From Magnetococcales bacterium (GTDB lineage: Bacteria; Pseudomonadota; Magnetococcia; Magnetococcales; JADGBX01), in the NCBI GenBank assembly GCA_015231265.1, contig JADGBX010000013.1, positions 1 to 36,091 on the forward strand: 36,091 nucleotides of DNA, written 5' to 3'. The first letter of the stretch is position 1; each line of letters opens with the position of its first letter. A program made the translations under genes and the position numbers. Under the pieces are notes generated by a model. That model saw only the letters and a list, made by a program, of their open reading frames with translations. It had not been told where the DNA came from and made no database searches. This document shows, piece by piece, positions 7,375-16,030 of the stretch.

Positions 7375-9300
7375 TCAAGAGTTGCGGGTGGTGTGTGAAA
7401 GAGAGTGCCAGTTTATCGCATTTCGTTCAAATACATCAGACCATACGAGAGTACCAACCATCAGGTAAAGCATGAAATAGTGCCAGCGCAGTTTTTGCGT
7501 TGGTGGTGTCTCTATCAATTGTCTGGCAAATGCGGGGTTAAAGAGCCCTGATTCTCGGAATCGACCACTGGCCAGATAGTCGGCAACAAGGGGTTTCAGA
7601 TGTGTCGTATGGAAGGTGGATGCATTGACCTGGAAACCGCTCTTTGGTCGTTGGAGAATACGTCTATCCAACAAAGGTGTCAGAAGCGTCCGCATCCACG
7701 CCTTGGGATGGCCGCGGGGGATGCGTTCCTGCCATGGAATCTGTGAAACTGATGCAACAAGCTGTTCATCAAGGAATGGCGTTCTGACCTCCAGACCATG
7801 CGCCATGCTCATGCGATCCTCCTGCCAGAGAAAATCATTCACCAGTTTATGGCGTGTCTCAAAGGTTGTCGCTTGGGTGAAGTAATCCGGCTGATTGTGT
7901 GGCCATGCGCCATCCAACCACTCAAAAGCCTGTGTCAGTGCGTGGTCACGCATGCGTGGACCATAGAGGCGTTGACGCCACTCAGGACTATCCCAGACGT
8001 TACGCAGAATGCCATAGGCTCTTGGTGAATCCAGAGCAGCAACCATGCAGCTTCCTCGTCTTACCTCGTCCAGACTCCACGGTGCGGAATCTGGCCAGAG
8101 CGAGCAGACCAGACCGGAGAAGCCTTTGGCCATCCAGGAGAGAGGGCGACGAGATATCATCGCCTGCCACCAGAGAAAGCGGTGGACCGTATAGCCAAGA
8201 AAGCTCTCATCACCACCCAGACCGGAGAGCGCCACTTTGACGTGTCCGGAGGTCAGTTCGGCAATAGCATCGGTCTGAAATGCATTCACCTTCGGTACTT
8301 CCAAATGGTGCACGATGTGGTGCAGACGCTCTTCGAAGCCATTAGGGAGGGGAGCCGTAATGTTATCCATGCCCAGAATGGTTGCCGTCTCTTTGGCGCC
8401 TTGGGCTTCATCACTGCGGTCTCCGGCATCCAGAGTAAATGTCGGGGTGTCTGCTCCCTGTCCGGGCAGTGTTTTAACGATGGAAGCGATGGCCCCGGAA
8501 TCGAGACCGGCCGAGAGATAGATACCCAACGGTACATCGGAGATCATGTGCCGTTGAACGGCGTGGGACAGGAGATCACGAAAATGGTCTCCATCCTCTG
8601 CAGGATGACTGTGATCTATATGCGAAGTGTAGCCGGGTAGTGTGTGAGCAGTGACCGCGCCCTCTCTCCAGATGAGAACCTCTCCGGGCATCATCTGCCG
8701 CACACCACGAAACAGAGTCAGATCTCCGGGAAGATAGCGGAAATTGAGCAGAAGATGCAGCGCATCCACCTCCATTTCCGGCGGGTTCTTACGAGCGGGA
8801 AGCAGCCCTTTGGCTTCGGACGCAAAGAGTAGGCGCTCCCCTTCGATACAGTAGAAGAGTGGTTTGATCCCCTGGCGATCTCGAACCAGATAGCCTGTTT
8901 CGGTGTGCGGATCCCAGAGTGCCAGGGCGTACATTCCGGACGCCTTGGCGATAGCGTCGATTCCGTGTTCCAGAAAAAGGCCGAGCAGCACTTCGGTATC
9001 GGTTCTGGTACGCAGTGTGACGCCGCGTTGAATAAGATCTGTCCGTAGTTCCGGAAAGTTATATACCTCACCGTTGTAGCTGATTACTGCACGCCGGTGG
9101 TGATCCCACATGGGCTGCTGCCCAGATTCCGGATCGATGATGGACAAGCGGACATGGCCAAGAGCGACGTTGTCATTCAGATGGATTCCGTCACCATCCG
9201 GCCCCCGATGACGAATGGTGTGCATCATGGCACGCAGAATGTGATTGGCAGGGTATGAGCGATCCGGTGTTGGGCCAAACCATCCTGCGATTCCGCACAT
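7375..9300 (-). CDS. Asparagine-synthase-type amidotransferase 1
   Basis: This 641-residue class II glutamine amidotransferase fused to an Asn-synthase domain (AsnB-like) would use glutamine and ATP to amidate a carboxylate. Cys2 of MCGIAG is the glutaminase nucleophile, with the RHRGPDG and SYNGEVYN substrate-binding segments intact. The synthetase pyrophosphate loop reads SAGLDSG at residues 263-269 instead of the usual SGGxDSS. Other synthetase signatures (LSGLGGDESFLGY, EVRTPFLD) are kept. The start overlaps the stop of the DUF354 gene (TAATG), so the two are translationally coupled. In surface polysaccharide clusters such enzymes usually amidate uronic-acid residues, so true asparagine synthesis is less likely. 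Confidence 0.87.
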   Translation of the reverse strand: MCGIAGWFGPTPDRSYPANHILRAMMHTIRHRGPDGDGIHLNDNVALGHVRLSIIDPESGQQPMWDHHRRAVISYNGEVYNFPELRTDLIQRGVTLRTRTDTEVLLGLFLEHGIDAIAKASGMYALALWDPHTETGYLVRDRQGIKPLFYCIEGERLLFASEAKGLLPARKNPPEMEVDALHLLLNFRYLPGDLTLFRGVRQMMPGEVLIWREGAVTAHTLPGYTSHIDHSHPAEDGDHFRDLLSHAVQRHMISDVPLGIYLSAGLDSGAIASIVKTLPGQGADTPTFTLDAGDRSDEAQGAKETATILGMDNITAPLPNGFEERLHHIVHHLEVPKVNAFQTDAIAELTSGHVKVALSGLGGDESFLGYTVHRFLWWQAMISRRPLSWMAKGFSGLVCSLWPDSAPWSLDEVRRGSCMVAALDSPRAYGILRNVWDSPEWRQRLYGPRMRDHALTQAFEWLDGAWPHNQPDYFTQATTFETRHKLVNDFLWQEDRMSMAHGLEVRTPFLDEQLVASVSQIPWQERIPRGHPKAWMRTLLTPLLDRRILQRPKSGFQVNASTFHTTHLKPLVADYLASGRFRESGLFNPAFARQLIETPPTQKLRWHYFMLYLMVGTLVWSDVFERNAINWHSLSHTTRNS

Positions 9301-10358
9301 TAGATGGATTCCACACTGGTGGGTGATTCTCCCCGTCCCACACGCAAGGCGGTATCGGCAACCAGTTTGGCCACGTCTTCCGTATCGTCCAGAAGTCTCT
9401 TTCGCGCCTGTTGCCAGTCATCTGAAGAGCGCTCCAGCATGCGTGTGATGGTGCGTTCCAGCATTGGCCAGTCAAAGGTTCTCAAATTGGCAACCAGACC
9501 GTAGAGCGTTTCTTGTTCATCGGTGTATCCGCGCCCGGTATTTGCTGCATAGATGGCCGGTACACCCAGAACCGCACACTCGGATGCCATGGTGGCACTC
9601 TCGCCGACGAAGAGGCGAGAGAAGGCCATAACATGGTGAATGAGAAAAGGGTCTCCGGTATAGGCGTAGTGTTTGAGACGGTCGGGAAGTGCCTGTTCCG
9701 ATGAGATAATGACGTGTCCATGTTGGGCGAGGAACTCAACCGTTGTCTCCAGGAGCGCTATCGACCAGCCGGAGTCGAAGCGGTCATGACTCGCTTGCCA
9801 GGAAACGGTACGTAGAAAGAATGTCTGGCGTTCCGGATCCAATCCGTTTGCCTCGGCCAGCGCCCTGTCCGGTGTGAAACGGGCAGGATGGAGATAGCTC
9901 AATTCGTGGTACCCGGAATAGCGGTGGTGTCGCCTGGGAAGCCAGGAAGCATAGCAGCGTGGCACGACAACCCATGAGGCGAACGGATAGGTGATGGCGT
10001 TGGAGAGTGTCGCGTTCTCCGTATCGTAGAAGACAATGGATGGGATGCGCTTCAAAACACCCGTATGGGCGATGGATGGTCCCGCAATACCAACCATGAC
10101 ATCGGGGTTGAAAACGTTGATGACGCGCAGCAGAGCACGATTACGGCGGATCAACTCACCAGCAAGACCGAACAGGCCACCTTCTCCCAGTTCGGACAAC
10201 ACCTGGTGCGGTAGAGCGAGATGGTCGAGAAGATCGGTAGCGATCTCCTTCTTTCTAGAGGTGATGCATACCTCGTGTCCCGCTTCCTGCCACAGGGCGA
10301 TCGGATTGCGAAAGAAGTGGACATGTGCCGGATGGACGATATCGACGAGAATCTTCAT
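9300..10358 (-). CDS. DUF354-family GT-B-like protein
   Basis: This 352-residue protein opens with MKILVDIVHPAHVHFFRNPI, the hallmark of DUF354. That family has a glycosyltransferase B fold related to UDP-GlcNAc 2-epimerase-like proteins and is common in surface polysaccharide clusters. A nucleotide-binding-like C-terminal half contains the segment LFVGESATMASECAVLGVPAIY. No membrane segment is apparent, so it is probably cytoplasmic or peripheral. It is coupled downstream to amidotransferase 1 and lies 15 bp after the GT2 gene. A role as glycosyltransferase is inferred from fold and context. No reaction is assigned. Confidence 0.78.
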   Translation of the reverse strand: MKILVDIVHPAHVHFFRNPIALWQEAGHEVCITSRKKEIATDLLDHLALPHQVLSELGEGGLFGLAGELIRRNRALLRVINVFNPDVMVGIAGPSIAHTGVLKRIPSIVFYDTENATLSNAITYPFASWVVVPRCYASWLPRRHHRYSGYHELSYLHPARFTPDRALAEANGLDPERQTFFLRTVSWQASHDRFDSGWSIALLETTVEFLAQHGHVIISSEQALPDRLKHYAYTGDPFLIHHVMAFSRLFVGESATMASECAVLGVPAIYAANTGRGYTDEQETLYGLVANLRTFDWPMLERTITRMLERSSDDWQQARKRLLDDTEDVAKLVADTALRVGRGESPTSVESI

Positions 10359-10373
10359 GACATGGCAACCATG

Positions 10374-11369
10374 CTATTCGACCCTGTTTTCGAGATCGTG
10401 GTCCGACAACGGTTTGGTGTCCAGCGTGTCCAGTCGTGATTCTATGCGTTTAACCCGTTCCAGTGTCATCTCGATAAGCTGTCGGTTGGAGGAGATAAGG
10501 TCCGTGACCAGACCGATCAACATGACAAAGATACCGGCAATCAGGAAGACACTGCCGAGAATCAGAGATTGAATGTGGCCGTCACCGCTGGACGTAAAAT
10601 AGAAATAGAGAAAGCGAATCACCGGCACCATGCCCGAGAGCAGCAGCAGAGCACCCAGTGAGAAAAAGACGCGCAGTGGCCGGAACATGGCGTAGATACG
10701 CATCATTGTCGTAACGGAGTAGGCAATGAACTCCGGAATACTGTTGAAAAGACGGGATTCTCGCAGTTTGACGTTGATGTCGATTGGAATGGTCTCCAAT
10801 GCCAGACGCTTATGGCCTATCTGAATCAACATTTCGATGGTGTAGCTGAAAGAGGAGATGATGTTGATGCGTGTAGCAGCATGTCGGGAGAGCGCCCGAA
10901 ATCCACTGACTGCGTCTGCAATCTGTAAACCGGTGAGTACGCGGACGACGGCGCTTCCAAGTTTGGAAAGAATCTTCTTTGTTGAGGAGAAATGGGTGGC
11001 ACGATCGATACGCCGCGCTCCGATCACAACGTCAGCCCGTTCGGCTAGGATCGGTTCGATCAGGCGGGGGATCTCCTTGCCAGGGTATTGATTGTCCCCG
11101 TCGGTGTTGACGATGATATCGGCTCCGAGCTGTAGAGCCGTATCCAAACCGGTTCGAAAGGTGGCAGCGAGACCACGATTGCAGCGGTGGCGGATAACGT
11201 GATCGACACCTAGTGTGCGGGCTAGATCGCTGGTGCCATCGCTACTGCCGTCATCTACGACCAGGATCTCAACGGAATCGACACCGTCGATGTGACGTGG
11301 AATGTCGGCAATGGTCTCTGCCAACGTCTCCCGCTCGTTGTAGCACGGGATCTGAACGATCACTTTCAT
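10374..11369 (-). CDS. GT2 glycosyltransferase with C-terminal membrane anchors
   Basis: This 331-residue enzyme resembles dolichyl/polyprenyl-phosphate sugar synthases (DPM1-like GT2). The N-terminal GT-A domain starts MKVIVQIPCYNE and contains VVDDGSSDGT and the metal-binding NTDGDNQYP. Two hydrophobic segments at about residues 236-260 and 271-294 would anchor it in the inner membrane, and a basic C-terminal tail follows. It probably transfers a sugar from a nucleotide donor to a polyprenyl phosphate or to a lipid-linked glycan. The first 128 bp upstream, to the acyltransferase stop, hold no gene. No strong Shine-Dalgarno sequence is visible. Confidence 0.88.
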   Translation of the reverse strand: MKVIVQIPCYNERETLAETIADIPRHIDGVDSVEILVVDDGSSDGTSDLARTLGVDHVIRHRCNRGLAATFRTGLDTALQLGADIIVNTDGDNQYPGKEIPRLIEPILAERADVVIGARRIDRATHFSSTKKILSKLGSAVVRVLTGLQIADAVSGFRALSRHAATRINIISSFSYTIEMLIQIGHKRLALETIPIDINVKLRESRLFNSIPEFIAYSVTTMMRIYAMFRPLRVFFSLGALLLLSGMVPVIRFLYFYFTSSGDGHIQSLILGSVFLIAGIFVMLIGLVTDLISSNRQLIEMTLERVKRIESRLDTLDTKPLSDHDLENRVE

Positions 11370-11497
11370 AAACTCTGTCCAATCCCTTGAAGAGGCACAA
11401 TCCAGTACTGATCTGGACTCAGGTGTGTGGATGCTCGGGTAGGATTGTTACGTACTATGCTGGTCTGAAGCCAGAATTATTGTGTTTTCCTGCTTAT

Positions 11498-12580
11498 TTA
11501 ATTTGTTTTGTTGCGATAAAAAATCGTAATTATTCGACGTCCAGGACGTTCGATGACCGCATATCCCACCGTTCCAATGATCACCACAACGGACATGTGG
11601 ACGACTGTAAGACCGATGGGGTAGTCCAAGAGCAACGGAAAACGTTTGACAAGAAATTTCGTCACACTCTGCAGCGGCATGTGCACGAGATAGACAGCGT
11701 AGGAGATCTTGCCGAGAAAGACCATCACTCCGTTGCCGAAAACTGCGTTGACTATCGGGGATCCCGTGTAGAGCCCGAAAAGCAGCACCATAACCACCAG
11801 TGGTAGAACGCTGTAGATACGTCCGATGAACGGCATGGTCAGGAGAGCGATGATGCCGACCAATGTCAGAGGCGTTGCCCATTCTGGTGGGACCCGCATG
11901 ATGGTGTTGAGGCGAAACATGATGTAGCCGAATAGAAAAAGCGGTGTGATACGTAGAAGAGCACCTTCATACGTCATACCGATCCCGTTCTGTACGGCCC
12001 AGAGGTTGAACAACCAGGTTATCAGAGCTGTCAGTACGACCCAGATAATTGAGTAGCGGTCGAAAAGACGCAGACAGATGGGAAAGAGAAGAAGATAGGC
12101 GAACCACTCCGCACTGATGGACCATGATGGTGCATTCCAGCTCGGCATCTCCGACACGCCCCACGCATGCAACATGGTGAGATTCAGTGTCGTGTGATAC
12201 GCATCGTAAGCGTAGGCCGGGTTGATGGTATAGGCCATCTGGTCTGCCACAATGAGCATGGGTACATAGGCAAGCAATGTGGCCACATGCATGGGATAGA
12301 GACGGGCGAGACGCTTGATGAAAAAGAGTGACCAGAACGCTTTGGAATCATCGGCATCGTGCCTGATTTTCCGATGAGATTCCGTGTATGTGTAGGAGAG
12401 AATAAAACCGCTTAGTACGAAAAAGATATCAACTCCGACACCGCCAATTTGCACAATGCGTAACAGAGAGGCGTTGTCGATCAGATTAAAATATGAGAAG
12501 TGAAAAAGAACGACCCAGAAAGAGGCAACAGCTCGAATACCGGTCAGATTATCAATCTGTTTTTTATCTGTTACCATCAT
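11498..12580 (-). CDS. OafA-type O-acyltransferase (acyltransferase 3 family)
   Basis: This polytopic membrane protein of 360 residues has about ten hydrophobic segments and belongs to acyltransferase family 3. It begins IDNLTGIRAVASFWVVLFHF with the catalytic-region His, followed by GVDIFFVLSGFILSY and the RLARLYPMHV motif, all typical of the family. It probably acetylates or otherwise acylates a hydroxyl of the glycan at the inner membrane. The ATG at 12580 lies 3 bp after the GT4 stop, with AGAGGG inside the end of that gene, so translation is coupled. There is no C-terminal SGNH domain. Confidence 0.9.
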   Translation of the reverse strand: MMVTDKKQIDNLTGIRAVASFWVVLFHFSYFNLIDNASLLRIVQIGGVGVDIFFVLSGFILSYTYTESHRKIRHDADDSKAFWSLFFIKRLARLYPMHVATLLAYVPMLIVADQMAYTINPAYAYDAYHTTLNLTMLHAWGVSEMPSWNAPSWSISAEWFAYLLLFPICLRLFDRYSIIWVVLTALITWLFNLWAVQNGIGMTYEGALLRITPLFLFGYIMFRLNTIMRVPPEWATPLTLVGIIALLTMPFIGRIYSVLPLVVMVLLFGLYTGSPIVNAVFGNGVMVFLGKISYAVYLVHMPLQSVTKFLVKRFPLLLDYPIGLTVVHMSVVVIIGTVGYAVIERPGRRIITIFYRNKTN

Positions 12581-12583
12581 GGC

Positions 12584-13720
12584 TCAACCCTCTGATAACA
12601 GCGTTTCATACAGGGTGTGATAGTGTTGAACAACGCTCTGCATGGCGTAGTGTTTTTCTCCAACGGCTGCAATGCGTGTCCTCTTCATGGCAAGCAGTTG
12701 TTGAAATCTGGTGGTGGTTAGATCATCAGGATCTGAGAGTACCTGCCCTACATCGTCAGAAACAATGCGTTGTCTGACGCTTAGAACCGTGCCGTTGGCC
12801 AAGACGGGAAGACCGGAGCAGAGGTATTCGCCAAATTTGATCGGGGAGGCAACCCGATTGACAACATGATCATCACGCCAGAGCAGTCCAATATCCGCAG
12901 CATCCAGGTAACCGGGGACCTCTGCATAGGGGACAAAACGCGAGAGAATGGCAGGATGATCCAACTTTTTCCGCGCCAAAACGATGCCGCGTGCTCCCAG
13001 TCTACCTAGAAATCGTGTAATGGTGTCGAGACACTGCCACTGATCTTCACCACCTGTTGAGAAAAGGATTACCGGTTCCGTCTCTGAGATACCCAGATGT
13101 TTGCGCATGATCGCCCGCCGTTCCGGATTGTGGCGAAATCCAGGACCGGCAACACACGGGATAACAGTGGTGGTGGTGGATGGCAGATCGTACTGTTGTT
13201 CAAGATAGGTTTGTAGCGGTTGGGAAACGGTTGTAATCGCGCCGGCTGACCGGATTGAACCATAGAGTCTGGAGAGCCGAAACAGCTTTGCCTCCCGGAT
13301 CAGGCGTGGTGTTGGCCAGAAGTCCCTGATCTCTTCTCTGTAGGCGCCGCGCACATCGACCACAACGCGCCGTGTGGTGTGCTCGAGCCGGTGTAAGGCA
13401 CCGATCACCAGATGGCCGGCCATCTCTCCACGTGTGTGTATGACTGTCCTGTGATCCAGCGCCATCTGTGACAGTGCATGCGCCATTGCGCGCATGTTCA
13501 GCCGGTCGGTAACGGCAAACAGAGGGGAGAGGCGAAAACGTTTGACCGCCCTGTTCGGATGGTTTGCAAATGGTGCAAGCGCTTGGGGTGTATCAGAGCC
13601 GGAGCCGCCGAGAAGCAGTGTTACGCGAAGAGGAAACCGCTCTGAAAGGTGTTCCAGATAGGCGAGCACCTGGGAGGGAAAAGCGGAATCCTGTTTCAAC
13701 ACCACATAGATCACATGCAT
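12584..13720 (-). CDS. GT4-like glycosyltransferase
   Basis: This cytoplasmic GT-B glycosyltransferase has 378 residues. The N-terminal half contains TTVSQPLQTYLEQQY, the usual membrane-facing motif of GT4 enzymes. The C-terminal donor-binding half has VILFSTGGED, VPYAEVPGYLDAADIGLLW, and SPIKFGEYLCSGLPVLAN. The last contains the Glu of the E-x7-E region in a shortened form. It follows the heparinase-family gene by 15 bp and precedes the acyltransferase by 3 bp, in a tight operon. Donor and linkage cannot be read from the sequence. Confidence 0.85.
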   Translation of the reverse strand: MHVIYVVLKQDSAFPSQVLAYLEHLSERFPLRVTLLLGGSGSDTPQALAPFANHPNRAVKRFRLSPLFAVTDRLNMRAMAHALSQMALDHRTVIHTRGEMAGHLVIGALHRLEHTTRRVVVDVRGAYREEIRDFWPTPRLIREAKLFRLSRLYGSIRSAGAITTVSQPLQTYLEQQYDLPSTTTTVIPCVAGPGFRHNPERRAIMRKHLGISETEPVILFSTGGEDQWQCLDTITRFLGRLGARGIVLARKKLDHPAILSRFVPYAEVPGYLDAADIGLLWRDDHVVNRVASPIKFGEYLCSGLPVLANGTVLSVRQRIVSDDVGQVLSDPDDLTTTRFQQLLAMKRTRIAAVGEKHYAMQSVVQHYHTLYETLLSEG

Positions 13721-13735
13721 GCGGTCGATCTCGCA

Positions 13736-16030
13736 TTATTGGAGTGTCAGCGACCATCGAACATCAGAATCGCCGTCAGGACGCATCAGATGTAGCGCCG
13801 TCGTCTCTTCACAGCAGCCGTATCCCGGGGAAACTCTGGCATCGACGGACCGCCATTGATGTCCGGACTCTGATACAAGATGGCATGTACGGTCAGCAAC
13901 CTGAAGCGTTACGGACTGTTTATCGATCTTACGAATGCGTACATGGGGTGCCAACAGGAACATCACATAGCCGGGATGTGTCAGGTGACACTGCTCATGA
14001 CCGATAATGCGATGGTGTTCAAAAGAGAGCGCTCGGCGATAGGTGATTCCATACCCCACATGTTTCCCGACGAAATGTTCTGGTTCAACGGTTAAGGTAT
14101 CTCCTTTGGCGTTGTCATCGAGCTGGAACAGACCGACGTTACCCGCCGTCCATGGGTTGGGTTCCAGGTCGTCCAGGACAAGGGTGTTGTGTGCCTGAAC
14201 AGAACGAAAGGCTTTTCGGATATTCGGCAACGCCGTGTAGAGACAGGAGCCAGCATCGACAAAGAGTGGCTGGTCGTCGACCATGACCGTTATGGCGAGT
14301 TGGTCATTGTGTGCGTGACCACCATTGCCTTCCGGATGGAGTGGACCGCATCGAACGGTTGTCGTCAGTCGCTCGGTTCGATGAATGGAGATGCCGAACT
14401 CCGGGAAATGACCAACCGTTATTCCGGAAGATGTCGATTGAACAGGAGGACAGGGTTCCGTACAGGCAGGAAACGAGATGCCATTGGAGAGTGCGGCAAT
14501 GCAGCGTTCATCAACGGGAAAACGGTCGGAATGGGTGTCCATCTCCGGCAGGTTGATAAGGGCGCGTGTTGCAGAGAGAAGGTGCTGATGATTCTGGTTC
14601 CAGCGTTCGTGTGTGCTTGGAGCGTGTGAATCAATGTGCTCAATGGGGTCCGGATGCAGTTTGAGAAAACGACCACTGTCGTTGTCGCCGATCTGGGCGA
14701 CGGTCCCATCATTATGGGTCATGGCCAGGGTAAAACGGGCCGCTCGCTCCACACGCTGCCGCATTTCATAGGAGAAGGGAAGAGGGTATCTCCTGTCCGG
14801 GTGTTTATGGAGCGTCAATGGTGCTTGGTTCAGAAGGGGTTCTCGCTGTATAAGGCGGTGATCATAGTGCGTTAACGCCTCTCTTTTCTCCTTGGAGAGA
14901 CCGGACATCATCGCCATACAGAAGAGTGCCATCTCCCCGGAGAGACGATGGTAACTGGTGGAGCCTTCGAAATTTCCCCCATCGTCGTTGAACTGGCGCA
15001 TAATCTCTCTGTTGAGTTCCTGCACGGCCAGCGCCAGCCAGACGTCCGATTCCGGGCCACACGGTAGATAGGCAGCGATGAAAAGCAGTCCGGCAAGGTC
15101 GGCAAGGTAGTGATTGCCGCGGTGGGATGGGTGCCACTCCAGGTTGTTGACGATGTGGAGCCCGTGTTCATGGATACTGCGGTGGAAGAGTTTCTCAAAG
15201 GGAGCATCAAACGATACGCCAGATGCTCTGAACAGGTCATATGCCACCAACCAATTGACAGCCCTGATAGCCACTTCCATGGTGCCAAACCAGTTGACAC
15301 CGTAGCGCGGTGGATTGGTGGCCATGAAATCGAGAACGATATCCCGGAATGTGTCACGATACCGTTCCGGTGTATCGAACCCAGCGTGCCCATCAGAGGC
15401 AAAGGTGTAACCAAGAGCTAACGTCGTCAGGAACTGCATACGTGCCAGCTCCCACGGTATCTTGATGTCAGCACCGGCCACGTGGCCGTGTGGGGTGTTT
15501 CCGTACCATATGCAGGCATTCCATCGATAACCGGATTTGAAATCACGTTGCCAATCAATGGCTAGATGATTGGAAGAGATCAGACGCCATATGCGTTGTG
15601 ATTCTGCCAGATTCGAAGCGTTGATGTGGTTGGAGAGCCAATTGCCTTCACAGTCGGTGATAATGCTCTTGGTATCCTGAAGAGTAATTCCTTCGATACC
15701 AGGACATGGCGAACCGTAGCACGCACTTTGCCACCCTGATCCTAATAGATTGAACTGTCTGTTAAAGGTGTTCTGACAGCTGTGTTGGATTACATGGATC
15801 CATTGTTCCATGGTATTGGAGGGGATGGCAGAGAGGTGTCGGTGGAGGAGAGGTGAGGAGGGGTGTAGAGAGGTTGCATAGGTAGCGTCTTGTTGATCGC
15901 GTTTCTGATTGCGACGTTGCCGAATGGTGTGCATCAGTCGCCCACCGGCCCGTTGGATCGTCACATGGGGAGGCAGTTCTACAGCCCGTTTCAGATAGAA
16001 AGCGAGCCTATGCCAGTCCACCGGAGCCAT
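13736..16030 (-). CDS. Heparinase II/III-family protein
   Basis: This 764-residue protein has the two-part build of polysaccharide lyases of the heparinase II/III family. An alpha-helical toroid occupies the N-terminal ~450 residues (segments ELARMQFLTTLALGYTF, WHPSHRGNHYLADLAGLLF, DDGGNFEGSTSYHRLSGEM). A beta-rich C-terminal domain carries GHAHNDQLAI at 571-576 and onward. No signal peptide is seen. Family members are frequent in exopolysaccharide clusters beside two-domain oxidoreductases and amidotransferases, as here. They are thought to cleave or edit uronic-acid-containing polymer. The gene start overlaps the upstream GT4 gene by 23 bp. Confidence 0.87.
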   Translation of the reverse strand: MAPVDWHRLAFYLKRAVELPPHVTIQRAGGRLMHTIRQRRNQKRDQQDATYATSLHPSSPLLHRHLSAIPSNTMEQWIHVIQHSCQNTFNRQFNLLGSGWQSACYGSPCPGIEGITLQDTKSIITDCEGNWLSNHINASNLAESQRIWRLISSNHLAIDWQRDFKSGYRWNACIWYGNTPHGHVAGADIKIPWELARMQFLTTLALGYTFASDGHAGFDTPERYRDTFRDIVLDFMATNPPRYGVNWFGTMEVAIRAVNWLVAYDLFRASGVSFDAPFEKLFHRSIHEHGLHIVNNLEWHPSHRGNHYLADLAGLLFIAAYLPCGPESDVWLALAVQELNREIMRQFNDDGGNFEGSTSYHRLSGEMALFCMAMMSGLSKEKREALTHYDHRLIQREPLLNQAPLTLHKHPDRRYPLPFSYEMRQRVERAARFTLAMTHNDGTVAQIGDNDSGRFLKLHPDPIEHIDSHAPSTHERWNQNHQHLLSATRALINLPEMDTHSDRFPVDERCIAALSNGISFPACTEPCPPVQSTSSGITVGHFPEFGISIHRTERLTTTVRCGPLHPEGNGGHAHNDQLAITVMVDDQPLFVDAGSCLYTALPNIRKAFRSVQAHNTLVLDDLEPNPWTAGNVGLFQLDDNAKGDTLTVEPEHFVGKHVGYGITYRRALSFEHHRIIGHEQCHLTHPGYVMFLLAPHVRIRKIDKQSVTLQVADRTCHLVSESGHQWRSVDARVSPGYGCCEETTALHLMRPDGDSDVRWSLTLQ

